From: an uncultured Clostridia bacterium
GTDB taxonomy: Bacteria; Bacillota; Clostridia; Christensenellales; UBA3700
Assembly (NCBI GenBank): GCA_945872615.1
Contig: CAMBZZ010000009.1
Location: 1-57,219, forward strand
DNA: 57,219 bases
Direction: 5' to 3'
The first letter of the stretch is position 1; every line of letters begins with the position of its first letter. The notes beneath the pieces were generated by a model that made no database searches, was not told the DNA's origin, and saw nothing but the letters and a program-made list of their open reading frames with translations. Made by a program: the position numbers and the translations under genes. Shown here one piece after another: positions 17,284-25,329 of the stretch.

Positions 17284-17509
17284 TGTCATTGCGAGGCGTA
17301 CGCAGTATGCCGTGGCAATCTCAAGTAGTATGTCATTCCGAGCAAGGCATTCGTGCCGTAGCGTGGGAATCTCATCCTTATAAATAGCCGTCCCTGTGTA
17401 AGGGGAGCACGTAGTGGTGGAAGGGTTGAAATATGTCATTCCGCTGCGTGCATCGAGCAAGTAGTATGTCATTCCGAGCAAGGCATTCGTGCCGTAGCGT
17501 GGGAATCTC
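17284..17509. repeat. Third cluster of R1/R2 repeats
   Basis: R1 units at 17284-17322, 17331-17373, 17434-17465 (partial) and 17467-17509, and an R2 unit at 17388-17428. The 43-bp units at 17331-17373 and 17467-17509 are identical, which suggests recent duplication. No gene lies between 17172 and 17572. Confidence 0.85.
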
Positions 17510-17572
17510 AAAACAATATATTTTAGTCATTCAAGCCTTATCAACAAGGCAAGTTATACAAAAGGAGAAATT

Positions 17573-18241
17573 ATGATCAACGTAGCCATTGACGGACCAA
17601 GCGGAGCAGGCAAGAGCACTATAAGCAAAATGGTTGCCGAAAAACTCGGAATTACTTATCTTGACACGGGCGCAATGTATAGAGCCGTAGCGCTCTATGC
17701 TTATCGCAAGGGCATTGACGTCAACGACCAAGAGAGGGTCGTACCGCTTTTGGACGACGTAGACATATCTTTTGAGCTTAAGGACGGACAAAAGATAATT
17801 TTGCTCAACGGCGAAGACGTATCTCAAGCAATTAGGGAGCATTATGTGTCCAAACTTGCTTCCGACGTGTCTAAGATACCTCAGGTGCGCAAGTTCTTGG
17901 TGGCTATGCAACGCAAAATCGCAGAGACTACCGACGTTGTACTCGACGGCAGAGACATTACCAGCTATGTACTGCCCAACGCCAAATTCAAATTTTATCT
18001 TACTGCAACCGCCGAGGAGAGAGCTACGAGAAGGTACAAAGAACTCACCGCCAAAGGACAAGAGGTAGACTTTGACCGCATTCTCAACGACATAATAGAC
18101 CGTGACTACAACGATATGAATAGAGATTTTGCACCCCTCGTGCAAACTCAAGATTCGGTGTATATCGACAGCACGCACCTCTCGATAGACGAAGTGGCTG
18201 CAATCATCATCGGCACCGTTACCGGCGCTACCAAAGCATAA
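17573..18241 (+). CDS. cmk: Cytidylate kinase
   Basis: Cmk phosphorylates CMP and dCMP to the diphosphates with ATP. The 222-residue protein has the P-loop GPSGAGKS at 8-15, the YLDTGAMYRA nucleotide-binding block and the DGRDITSYVLPNA motif near 125. AAAGGAG precedes the ATG. The order cmk, plsC, ispH-rpsA is a recurrent clostridial arrangement. Confidence 0.95.
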   Translation: MINVAIDGPSGAGKSTISKMVAEKLGITYLDTGAMYRAVALYAYRKGIDVNDQERVVPLLDDVDISFELKDGQKIILLNGEDVSQAIREHYVSKLASDVSKIPQVRKFLVAMQRKIAETTDVVLDGRDITSYVLPNAKFKFYLTATAEERATRRYKELTAKGQEVDFDRILNDIIDRDYNDMNRDFAPLVQTQDSVYIDSTHLSIDEVAAIIIGTVTGATKA

Positions 18242-18273
18242 AAAATAATAAGAACAATTTCTTGGAGAATATA

Positions 18274-19038
18274 GTGGAAAGCAACAAAGATCAAACTACG
18301 ACAACTACAACCGACCCAACCAAAGTCGACAAACCTATCAAAAAGGCAAAAAAGCACCCTCAAGATTGGTTGATTTTTCGCATAATTGGCAAAGTCGGTA
18401 GGTTCTTGGCTAAGTTTATTTGGCCTACTTTTATCTACGGCAAGCGCAATATTATCAAGGGTCGCAAGTGTATCTACGTTTGCAACCATTTAGACGCGCT
18501 CGACCCTTTCGTCATCGTAGGTAGAGTGCTCAAAGAAGAATCCAACGTCGTTATGAAGTCTTCGCTTGCCAATAGTGCTTTTATTCGATATAGTTTGTAC
18601 AATATTGCGGGCGGCATACCTATCAAGCGCAACGAAAACGACGTCGTTGCCGTCAAGAAGATACTCGGCGTGCTCAATCACAAAAATCAACCCGTTTTAA
18701 TTTTTCCCGAAGGCACCCGCAACCCTCACGACATCAAAGAGATGATACCTTTCAAAGACGGAAGTGCGGTTTTTGCGCTCAAAACCAAGTGCGAAATCGT
18801 GCCAATGCTTTATTATAAACGAATCGGACCTTTCCGTATCAATCGACTTTTTATCGGCAAACCCTTTGATTTAAGCCAATTTTACAACCAAAGCTTAGCC
18901 GATGCCAAGAGTACTGCAACCGACTTTATTTATCAGAAAATGTTGGCATTAAGAGCGGAAATGGACTTTTTTGTAGAAGAGTGCCATTGCAACAAAAAGA
19001 AATTCTTAGCCGAATACGGCGAAGGACAGTTTATCTGA
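18274..19038 (+). CDS. plsC: 1-acyl-sn-glycerol-3-phosphate acyltransferase
   Basis: PlsC adds the second acyl chain to lysophosphatidic acid, giving phosphatidic acid for membrane lipid synthesis. The 254-residue protein has the acyltransferase motif NHLDALD (HX4D) and the second motif FPEGTRNPH. A Thr-rich, then Lys-rich N-terminal segment of about 40 residues precedes the domain and is likely unstructured. The start is GTG at 18274 with GGAG at 18264-18267; the TTG at 18262 lies in the ribosome binding site. Only three bases separate it from ispH. Confidence 0.88.
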   Translation: MESNKDQTTTTTTDPTKVDKPIKKAKKHPQDWLIFRIIGKVGRFLAKFIWPTFIYGKRNIIKGRKCIYVCNHLDALDPFVIVGRVLKEESNVVMKSSLANSAFIRYSLYNIAGGIPIKRNENDVVAVKKILGVLNHKNQPVLIFPEGTRNPHDIKEMIPFKDGSAVFALKTKCEIVPMLYYKRIGPFRINRLFIGKPFDLSQFYNQSLADAKSTATDFIYQKMLALRAEMDFFVEECHCNKKKFLAEYGEGQFI

Positions 19039-19041
19039 TTT

Positions 19042-21222
19042 ATGGAGATAATCGTAGCTAAAAACAGCGGATTTTGTAGCGGCGTAAAGAATGCTATCAA
19101 CATGGCGCTTAAGTGCGGTAAGTGTCAGACTTTCGGCATGCTTATTCACAACGAATATGCGCTCGAGATGCTCAAAAACCATGGAGTGGAGTACATTGAC
19201 GACCTCGCCGATTACAACGGCGGAAAACTCATAATTCGTTCTCACGGCGTTTCCAAAAAGACTTACCAATATCTCGACAGCCACGGGATAGATTATATTG
19301 ACGCGACTTGCGTTTTCGTCAAAAAAATTCACAATATCGTCGCCAAATATCACGATGACGGATACCGTATAATTATAATCGGCGACCCGTCTCACCCGGA
19401 GACTCAAGGTATCAACGGTTGGTGCGACGATAGCGCTATAATCATAGATAATGCCACCGACCTCGATGCTATAACACTAGATAATTGCGACAAATATTGT
19501 GTGGTTGCACAGACCACTTTTGACCACGAAAAGTTCGAAAAAATCGTAAAAATCTTAGAAAAATGCCTCAAAATAGTTGTCATACATAATACAATTTGTT
19601 ATACTACTACCAGTAGGCAAGACGAGGCGTTTGAGCTTAGCAAAAAGTGCGACGCAATGCTTGTTATCGGTAGCAAAAACAGCTCCAATACACGCAAGTT
19701 GTACGGTATATGTCAAGCCAACTGTCCACGCACCTATTACGTTGAGACGGCTAGCGACGTCAAGACAATCGATGTAGCAAAAAATTTAAAAAAGCTCGGC
19801 ATAATTGCGGGCGCATCAACTCCGGAAGAGTTGATCAAGGAGGTTATAACACAAATGGACGAAATTTCAAAGAAAGATGAGTTCGGAGCAATGCTTGAAC
19901 AATCCGAGTCTAAGACTAAGGAAGTAAAAGCAGGCAAAATTTTCAAAGATTGCAAAGTAGTATCTGCAAACGAAGACGGTATCGTTATCAACTTCGGTGG
20001 CAAGAAAGACGGTTTTATCGACAAGACCGAAGTAGAAGTTGACGGCGTAGAATATAATCCGGACAACTACAAAGAAGGCGACGTTATCGCCGCAATCGTA
20101 GTAGAAAAATCCGGCAACAAAAAGAACAACGATTGCATATCGTTCTCTAAGAAAGCATACGACTTCAAGACTATCGTAGCCAAAGAGAGCGAAGAGAAAC
20201 TCAGAAGTTCCGAGTTTAAAGCAGAAGTAGAATCCGTAGTCAAGAACGGACTCAAAACTCACGTAGGACCTTACGAAGTATTTATTCCGGCTTCTCAGAT
20301 TCGCATCGGTTTCGTGACCGAAGAAGATCTCAAGAAGTACGTAGGCAAGACCCTCAGACTTAGAGCAATCAAGGGCAAGAACGACAACAGCGAAGGCGAA
20401 ATCGAAATCAAGCGTCACAAGACCGTCATCGCTTCTCAGAGAGTAATTCTCGAAGAAGAGAAGAAGGCAAAAGAGGACGCTCTTTGGGAAGTACTCGTAA
20501 CGGGCAACGTAGTAACGGGTAAGGTAAGAAGATTTGCCGATTTCGGTGCTTTCGTCAACGTCAACGGTTTCGATTGCCTCGTGCACATCAGCGACATCTC
20601 TCACTACAAAATCGCTCATCCAAGCGAGGTTTTGGAGCTCAACAAGTCTTACGAATTCGTAATTCTCAAGGCTGACAGAGAGAGCCAAAAGGTATCTTTG
20701 GGCTACAAACAACTCCAAAAGAAGCCGTACGAAATCGCCGCTGAGAAGTATCCTGTAGGCTCGGTTGTTACCGGCACTGTAAGAACGGTATTGCCATACG
20801 GCGCGTTCGTACTTATCGAGAGAGATGTAGACGGACTTATCCCTGTATCGGAGATTGCACACACCTTTACCAAGAGTGCAACCGACGTTTATAAAGAGGG
20901 CGACGTAGTTACAGCTAAAGTCATCAAGTTCGAAGGCAACAAGATTACTCTTTCCGCCAAGGCGCTTATAGACAAGCCGGAAGAAAAGGAAGAGGAAATC
21001 TCCGAAGAAGAGTTGCAAGCAGCCAAAGAGAAGAGGGCAAGCAAAGCGTCTAAGAAGTTCGATAGCGCTGCAGCCGTTGCTCGCAAGCCTAAGGCTAAGA
21101 AAGAAGAAAAAGAAGAGGAAGAAGTTACTTCTTGGACGTCCGAACAAGTAGAAAACGCTACTTTCAAAGATTTGTTCAAAGGTTTCGTATTCGATACCGA
21201 TGACAATGCGGACAAAGAATAA
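19042..21222 (+). CDS. ispH: Fusion of HMBPP reductase (IspH) and ribosomal protein S1
   Basis: The 726-residue protein joins two known enzymes. Residues 1-280 are IspH, the [4Fe-4S] enzyme that makes isopentenyl and dimethylallyl diphosphate in the last step of the MEP pathway. The cluster cysteines are C12, C90 and C186, and SHPE is at 117-120. Residues 290-680 hold four S1 RNA-binding repeats, the last two being the clearest (GKVRRFADFGAFVNV and GTVRTVLPYGAFVLI). A Lys/Glu-rich tail follows. Such IspH-S1 fusions are known from Clostridia and annotated as bifunctional. The S1 part probably acts as the cell's ribosomal S1-like protein. The gene lies three bases after plsC and before the tRNA cluster. 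Confidence 0.93.
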   Translation: MEIIVAKNSGFCSGVKNAINMALKCGKCQTFGMLIHNEYALEMLKNHGVEYIDDLADYNGGKLIIRSHGVSKKTYQYLDSHGIDYIDATCVFVKKIHNIVAKYHDDGYRIIIIGDPSHPETQGINGWCDDSAIIIDNATDLDAITLDNCDKYCVVAQTTFDHEKFEKIVKILEKCLKIVVIHNTICYTTTSRQDEAFELSKKCDAMLVIGSKNSSNTRKLYGICQANCPRTYYVETASDVKTIDVAKNLKKLGIIAGASTPEELIKEVITQMDEISKKDEFGAMLEQSESKTKEVKAGKIFKDCKVVSANEDGIVINFGGKKDGFIDKTEVEVDGVEYNPDNYKEGDVIAAIVVEKSGNKKNNDCISFSKKAYDFKTIVAKESEEKLRSSEFKAEVESVVKNGLKTHVGPYEVFIPASQIRIGFVTEEDLKKYVGKTLRLRAIKGKNDNSEGEIEIKRHKTVIASQRVILEEEKKAKEDALWEVLVTGNVVTGKVRRFADFGAFVNVNGFDCLVHISDISHYKIAHPSEVLELNKSYEFVILKADRESQKVSLGYKQLQKKPYEIAAEKYPVGSVVTGTVRTVLPYGAFVLIERDVDGLIPVSEIAHTFTKSATDVYKEGDVVTAKVIKFEGNKITLSAKALIDKPEEKEEEISEEELQAAKEKRASKASKKFDSAAAVARKPKAKKEEKEEEEVTSWTSEQVENATFKDLFKGFVFDTDDNADKE

Positions 21223-21240
21223 TTTACAATTATGACTTTT

Positions 21241-21260
21241 GGGGTCATAAAAATGACCCC
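21241..21260. repeat. Inverted repeat after ispH/rpsA
   Basis: GGGGTCAT (21241-21248) and ATGACCCC (21253-21260) form a stem, extended by TTTT before and AAAA after. It lacks a T-tract on its 3' side, so it is not a standard terminator on the plus strand. Confidence 0.6.
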
Positions 21261-21291
21261 AAAAAAAATTGTAAAAACTTACACAATTTTC

Positions 21292-21320
21292 TTGACAAAA
21301 AAATATTGATATAGTATATT
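21292..21320 (+). promoter_or_regulatory. Promoter of the six-gene tRNA cluster
   Basis: TTGACA (21292-21297) and TATATT (21315-21320), 17 bp apart, 26 bp before the first tRNA. Confidence 0.8.
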
Positions 21321-21346
21321 GAATTAGTCGCAAGGATTAGATTTGT

Positions 21347-21423
21347 CGGGGTGTAGCGCAGTTTGGTAGCGCGCGTGGTTTGGGACCATGATGTCGGGAG
21401 TTCGAGTCTCTTCACCCCGACCA
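21347..21423 (+). tRNA. tRNA-Pro (anticodon TGG)
   Basis: Acceptor arms CGGGGTG and CACCCCG pair, the discriminator is A, and CCA is encoded. The anticodon loop reads TTTGGGA with TGG; the T-loop GTTCGAGTC is standard. Confidence 0.93.
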
Positions 21424-21445
21424 ATTTATAACCTAAGGCAGACGT

Positions 21446-21522
21446 GGGCCATTAGCTCAGTCGGTTAGAGCAACCGGCTCATAACCGGTCGGTCCAAGGT
21501 TCGAGTCCTTGATGGCCCACCA
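21446..21522 (+). tRNA. tRNA-Met (anticodon CAT)
   Basis: Acceptor arms GGGCCAT and ATGGCCC pair fully and CCA is encoded. Paired G1-C72 makes an initiator unlikely. A CAT tRNA could also be the lysidine-modified Ile tRNA; elongator Met is the more likely reading. Confidence 0.85.
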
Positions 21523-21536
21523 CAACTTAATAATAT

Positions 21537-21613
21537 GGTTCGGTAGTTCAGCTGGTTAGAACGCTAGCCTGTCACGCTAGAGGTCGAGGGTTCGAGTCCC
21601 TTCCGAATCGCCA
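21537..21613 (+). tRNA. tRNA-Asp (anticodon GTC)
   Basis: Acceptor arms GGTTCGG and CCGAATC pair, discriminator G, CCA encoded. The anticodon arm is CTAGC-CTGTCAC-GCTAG. Confidence 0.93.
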
Positions 21614-21647
21614 AAAAATTTTGCGATATTATTATCGCATAATTTAT

Positions 21648-21723
21648 GCCTCGGTAGCTCAGTCGGTAGAGCAGGGGACTGAAAATCCCCGTGTCGGTGG
21701 TTCGATTCCGCCCCGAGGCACCA
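21648..21723 (+). tRNA. tRNA-Phe (anticodon GAA)
   Basis: Acceptor arms GCCTCGG and CCGAGGC pair, discriminator A, CCA encoded. The anticodon arm is GGGGA-CTGAAAA-TCCCC. Its anticodon and ACCA end match the T-box upstream of pheS at 28985-28987 and 29079-29082. Confidence 0.94.
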
Positions 21724-21743
21724 TCGCAATGGAGCCGATAAAT

Positions 21744-21819
21744 GCTGGTGTAGCTCAATTGGCAGAGCAGCTGATTTGTAATCAGCAGGTTGTTGGTTCG
21801 ATTCCGATCACCAGCTCCA
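21744..21819 (+). tRNA. tRNA-Thr (anticodon TGT)
   Basis: Acceptor arms GCTGGTG and CACCAGC pair, discriminator T, CCA encoded. The anticodon arm is CTGAT-TTGTAAT-ATCAG-like, with TGT in the loop. Confidence 0.92.
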
Positions 21820-21831
21820 ATTTTATATTAT

Positions 21832-21916
21832 GGGCAGATTCCCGAGCGGCCAAAGGGAGCAGACTGTAAATCTGCCGACTCTGTCTACGATGGTTCGAAT
21901 CCATCTCTGCCCACCA
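21832..21916 (+). tRNA. tRNA-Tyr (anticodon GTA)
   Basis: Acceptor arms GGGCAGA and TCTGCCC pair, discriminator A, CCA encoded. The anticodon arm is GCAGA-CTGTAAA-TCTGC and a long variable arm (class II tRNA) is present, as expected for bacterial Tyr. Confidence 0.93.
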
Positions 21917-21948
21917 AATAGACCTAAGTAAATCTTAGGTCTATTTTT
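21917..21948 (+). terminator. Terminator of the tRNA cluster
   Basis: AATAGACCTAAG (21917-21928) pairs with CTTAGGTCTATT (21934-21945), followed by T residues. The stem begins one base after the tRNA-Tyr CCA. Confidence 0.85.
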
Positions 21949-22018
21949 GTGTCAGAGATGTCTTCCGTTGCGTTTTACGCAACTGTATATTCGCTACGCT
22001 CATATACCAACCATCTAA

Positions 22019-22110
22019 CTACGATGTGCACGCTCGCAAGCTCGCTGTAAGGCGAATCCATCACGCCCACCAAATAAGGACATTGACATTAGTCTATGTC
22101 CTTATTTTAT
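22019..22110 (+). other. Interrupted second copy of the tRNA-Tyr 3' end with its own terminator
   Basis: CTACGATG (22019-22026) repeats the 5' side of the tRNA-Tyr T-arm. A 26-27-base insert rich in CGCTCGC follows, then GAATCCATC (22054-22062) and GCCCACCAAATA (22065-22076), repeating the T-stem 3' strand, acceptor end and CCA. A new stem (22072-22083 with 22096-22107) and T-rich tail close it. It cannot fold as a tRNA because the 5' half is missing. Confidence 0.75.
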
Positions 22111-22234
22111 TGGGCAGAGCCATTGATAAGAACTGCCCCTGCGTTCGAGCGAAGCCTCAGCCGAGGCTCCCGTAGGGAAACGGCTGTACATGTCTTTGCT
22201 GTCTAAAAAGCATAAACAGTGTTTGTTTTTAATA

Positions 22235-22263
22235 TTTACACTCACCCAAAAATATGTTACAAT
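22235..22263 (+). promoter_or_regulatory. Promoter of the GNAT gene placed for a leaderless mRNA
   Basis: TTTACA (22235-22240), 17 bp, TACAAT (22258-22263). The predicted +1 is 22270, the A of the ATG. Confidence 0.7.
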
Positions 22264-22269
22264 CAATCT

Positions 22270-22698
22270 ATGCAGTACAGTATCAAAAGAACAGTCGGCA
22301 TTTGCGACGACAGTAGGTATATTAGGCATATCGTCTTTGAGATAGAGCAAGGCTTTCAAGACGAGTTTGACGACGTGGACGGATGGGCGGACACGATAGT
22401 TTTGTATGATAAGGGCGGGGCGGCAATAGCCACGGGCAGAGTGTTTTTGTACGACCAAGATAACAGTATTTACAAGCTTGGTAGAATTGCCGTTGTCAAG
22501 CAATACCGCAAGCACGGTTTAGGCGCCGAGGTAGTCAAAGAACTAGAAAAGATAGCCATTGAAAAGGGCGCTAAGACGCTACTCATATCCGCACAAGTCC
22601 GCTCACAAGGTTTCTACGAAAAGTGTGGCTACGTTGCTACGGAAGAAAAGTACTTTGAAGAGCACGTCCCTCACGTCAAAATGCTAAAAACCTTATAA
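22270..22698 (+). CDS. GNAT-family N-acetyltransferase
   Basis: The 142-residue protein has the GNAT acetyl-CoA-binding motif around RIAVVKQYRKHGLGAEVVKEL (Q/RxxGxG/A type, residues about 80-100) and the C-terminal NxxxxxFYEKCGY-like block (RSQGFYEKCGY). It resembles ElaA/YjcF-like small acetyltransferases; the acceptor substrate is unknown. The ATG at 22270 is preferred over the TTG-type extension to 22219, which would cross the promoter. No ribosome binding site is visible. It stands alone between the tRNA cluster and an AraC-type gene. Confidence 0.85.
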   Translation: MQYSIKRTVGICDDSRYIRHIVFEIEQGFQDEFDDVDGWADTIVLYDKGGAAIATGRVFLYDQDNSIYKLGRIAVVKQYRKHGLGAEVVKELEKIAIEKGAKTLLISAQVRSQGFYEKCGYVATEEKYFEEHVPHVKMLKTL

Positions 22699-22816
22699 TA
22701 GGCTAATTAAAAATATTTGAGTATCAAATATATATTTCAACCTAACACTCAACAGCATAAATAGTCAAGAAATATTATTTTCTTTGCGATAGAATATAGT
22801 CGAACGGAGAGCAAGA

Positions 22817-23677
22817 ATGAATTGGATAGCAGGCATACAAAGAGCTATAGACTACGTTGAGGATAACCTAACGGACGAGATTGACTTCAAAGACGTGGCT
22901 AAGAGAGCGTACTCGTCGACGTTTCATTTTCAAAAGGTCTTTGCTTGTATATGCGATTACAGTTTGGGAGAATATATTCGGCTTAGAAGACTATCGCAAT
23001 CCGCTAAAGATTTGGCTGAGGGACAGAAGGTGTTAGACGTAGCTCTTAAATACGGCTACGACACGCCGGAGAGTTTTTCAAGAGCATTTACTCGTTTTCA
23101 CGGAGTGACCCCAATGCAAGCCAAAAACGGAGCGGCTACCAAGTTCTTTTCTCGCCTCAACGTTACTCTATCTTTACAAGGAGGCAACATGATGGACTAC
23201 AGAATTGAAAAATTAGATTCATTCAAAGTAGTTTGCAAAAGGCAACGATTCGTTGCCGAAAAGGAATTGACTTTCGAAAAAATTCCTGCGTTTTGGCAGC
23301 AATGCAGCGAGGACGGCACGATGAATAGCCTTATCACAAACATTCCTTCCAACCCACGACTTAAGGGTTTGCTAGGTATATCGTTTACTTCGCAATTCGA
23401 GGGCAATCGGTTCCCTTATGGCATTGGCGTTGAATACGACGGCAGAGAGGTTGACGACAGGTTTGAAGTTATCGAAATACCCGCACAAACCTACGCGGTT
23501 TTTCCTGTCAAGGGCAAGTTACCCGATTCCTTTATCAAGACGTACAAAAAGATATGCACGGAGTTTTTTCCACAGAGCGGCTACGACTACGGCAAGAGTA
23601 TAGAGATGGAGGTGTACCCATCTAACGACACTCAATCATCTGACTATTATTTTGAGCTTTGGATAGCTGTCAAATAG
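22817..23677 (+). CDS. AraC-family regulator with GyrI-like effector domain
   Basis: The 286-residue protein has an N-terminal pair of AraC helix-turn-helix motifs (residues 1-108, with YDTPESFSRAFTRFHGVTPMQ as the second recognition segment) and a C-terminal GyrI/SOUL-like effector-binding domain (about 125-286). This HTH-first order is that of Rob/SoxS-related and multidrug-sensing regulators that bind small hydrophobic compounds. The target genes are not evident; it is monocistronic and followed by a terminator. GGAG lies before the ATG. Confidence 0.9.
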   Translation: MNWIAGIQRAIDYVEDNLTDEIDFKDVAKRAYSSTFHFQKVFACICDYSLGEYIRLRRLSQSAKDLAEGQKVLDVALKYGYDTPESFSRAFTRFHGVTPMQAKNGAATKFFSRLNVTLSLQGGNMMDYRIEKLDSFKVVCKRQRFVAEKELTFEKIPAFWQQCSEDGTMNSLITNIPSNPRLKGLLGISFTSQFEGNRFPYGIGVEYDGREVDDRFEVIEIPAQTYAVFPVKGKLPDSFIKTYKKICTEFFPQSGYDYGKSIEMEVYPSNDTQSSDYYFELWIAVK

Positions 23678-23703
23678 TTGTCAAAGCAATAATACTCCGA
23701 TTA

Positions 23704-23728
23704 GCGACGGTATAGCCGTCGCTTTTTT
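23704..23728 (+). terminator. Terminator after the AraC-type gene
   Basis: GCGACGG (23704-23710) pairs with CCGTCGC (23716-23722), followed by six T residues. Confidence 0.88.
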
Positions 23729-23821
23729 ATTGCTAAAATCCGTCATATCCCATCAAACAATCTCATTAAGCGACAACAAGGCTGACTTATAATTTATCTA
23801 TCAATCACAAGGAGAAAAAAT

Positions 23822-24133
23822 ATGCAGATAGAGATAATTCATCAACCCAACAAACTTATAGCCCGTTTGGCTGGAGAATTGGACGAATATTCGGCGGTAG
23901 AAGTGCGCAAAAAACTTGACTGGGCGATAGATTTAGCCGTAGTTCAAAATTTTATTTTCGATTTTAGCGGCGTCACGTTTATGGACAGCACGGGCATAGG
24001 TGTTTTGCTTGGTAGATACAAAAAACTCAAAGCCAAAGGTATGTACGTGCATATCACGGGTGCAAACGGGCATATTGACAAAATACTCAATACCGCGGGC
24101 ATCTATACAATCATCAACAAGATAGCAAAGTGA
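23822..24133 (+). CDS. spoIIAA: Anti-sigma F factor antagonist
   Basis: SpoIIAA releases sigma F in the forespore by binding the anti-sigma factor SpoIIAB. The 103-residue STAS-domain protein has the phosphorylation loop FMDSTGIG with S56 as the site used by SpoIIAB. AAGGAG lies before the ATG. It is the first gene of the spoIIAA-spoIIAB-sigF operon. A TATAAT at 23788-23793 is present upstream but no good sigma-H promoter was recognised. Confidence 0.95.
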   Translation: MQIEIIHQPNKLIARLAGELDEYSAVEVRKKLDWAIDLAVVQNFIFDFSGVTFMDSTGIGVLLGRYKKLKAKGMYVHITGANGHIDKILNTAGIYTIINKIAK

Positions 24134-24140
24134 GGTAATT

Positions 24141-24566
24141 ATGAACAAATTTTGTATGCAAATATCGGCGTTGTCGTCCAACGAAGCTTTTGTGAGAAGT
24201 ACCGTTTCGGCGTTTTGCGCCCATCTCAATCCTACGCTCGAACAACTCGAAGAAATCAAAACGGCGGTATCGGAAGCCTTTACCAACTGCGTAGTACACG
24301 CTTATTCTCGCGGCGAGGAGCAAACAATCGGCGTTGAGGTCAGTTTAGAAAAAGATAGAGCGTCAATAATAATAGAGGACCACGGCAAAGGTATCGAGGA
24401 CGTCGAAAAGGCGATGCAACCTTTTTTTACTACGCGACCCGAGCAAGAGCGCAGCGGAATGGGCTTTACGCTCATGAATACCTTTATGGATAGCGTCACC
24501 GTTACTTCGCAAGTAGGAAACGGCACTAAGGTGGTAATGACCAAAATAATCAAAGAGGGCGACTGA
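24141..24566 (+). CDS. spoIIAB: Anti-sigma F factor / serine kinase
   Basis: SpoIIAB holds sigma F inactive and phosphorylates SpoIIAA. The 141-residue protein has the GHKL ATPase boxes: EAFTNCVVHAY (N-box) near 50, EDHGKGI near 78 and a glycine-rich lid around SGMGFTLM. It lies 7 bp after spoIIAA, and its stop overlaps the sigF start. Confidence 0.95.
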   Translation: MNKFCMQISALSSNEAFVRSTVSAFCAHLNPTLEQLEEIKTAVSEAFTNCVVHAYSRGEEQTIGVEVSLEKDRASIIIEDHGKGIEDVEKAMQPFFTTRPEQERSGMGFTLMNTFMDSVTVTSQVGNGTKVVMTKIIKEGD

Positions 24567-25282
24567 TGCTTGACCATGATACGACAATCAAGCTGATTAA
24601 ACAAGCACAAGCGGGTGACAAACAAGCCTTGACGGATTTACTTGTCAACAATATGCCTCTTGTCAAAAGCATAGCCAAACGCTACAAAAATCGTCAAATA
24701 GAGTACGACGACTTGTTGCAACTCGGCTCGCTCGGCTTTGTCAAAGCCGTCAGCAATTTTGACAGCAGTTACAACGTGCGATTTTCAACCTATGCCGTGC
24801 CGATGATTGCGGGAGAAATCAAGAGGTATATCAGAGACGACGGTGCAATCAAAGTCAGCAGAATGGTCAAACTTCTCAACTCCAAGATGCAAGCCTATAT
24901 ATCGGATTTTTGTCAGCAAAACGACAGACAACCCAGCATAGAAGAGATTGCTAAGCACTTTGACGTCGACGTTCACGAAGCGGTTTTTGCTCTCGACAGT
25001 TCCAAGTATCCAGTATCTATTTACGAAAAGTTTGACGACGATTCCAAGGGTTGTGTGTTGGACAAACTATCCGACGGTCAGGGCGAAAACGATATGCTCG
25101 ACAAAATAATGCTCAAAGACGTAATCAAATCTCTTCCCGAGCGAGAACGCAACGTCATAGTTCTCAGATATTATAGAGACAAGACGCAGAGCGAAATAGC
25201 AAGTATTTTGGGCGTTTCGCAAGTGCAAATATCGCGAATTGAGAGCAAAGTGCTCAAAGAATTGAGAAAAGCGCTAAGCTAA
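24566..25282 (+). CDS. sigF: RNA polymerase sigma-F factor
   Basis: Sigma F is the first forespore-specific sigma factor of sporulation. The 238-residue protein shows region 2 (YDDLLQLGSLGFVKAVSNFD, then FSTYAVPMIAGEIKRYIRDD), region 3 and region 4 (TQSEIASILGVSQVQISRIE). The ATG overlaps the spoIIAB stop (TGATG). Position as third gene of the spoIIA operon separates it from the similar SigG. Confidence 0.95.
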   Translation: MLDHDTTIKLIKQAQAGDKQALTDLLVNNMPLVKSIAKRYKNRQIEYDDLLQLGSLGFVKAVSNFDSSYNVRFSTYAVPMIAGEIKRYIRDDGAIKVSRMVKLLNSKMQAYISDFCQQNDRQPSIEEIAKHFDVDVHEAVFALDSSKYPVSIYEKFDDDSKGCVLDKLSDGQGENDMLDKIMLKDVIKSLPERERNVIVLRYYRDKTQSEIASILGVSQVQISRIESKVLKELRKALS

Positions 25283-25293
25283 CGAATAAAAGG

Positions 25294-25329
25294 CTCCTAC
25301 TAGTCAACAATAAAGGTAGGAGTTTTTTT
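25294..25329 (+). promoter_or_regulatory. Hairpin with T-tract that also carries a ribosome binding site
   Basis: CTCCTAC (25294-25300) pairs with GTAGGAG (25316-25322), followed by seven T residues, so it looks like the sigF terminator. The 3' arm GTAGGAG is also an ideal Shine-Dalgarno sequence seven bases before the ATG at 25330. Confidence 0.7.

Noticed and set aside
19867..21333. A 488-codon frame antisense to ispH/rpsA
   Set aside because: The plus strand has complete IspH and S1 motifs; the antisense frame shows no domain and no start context.
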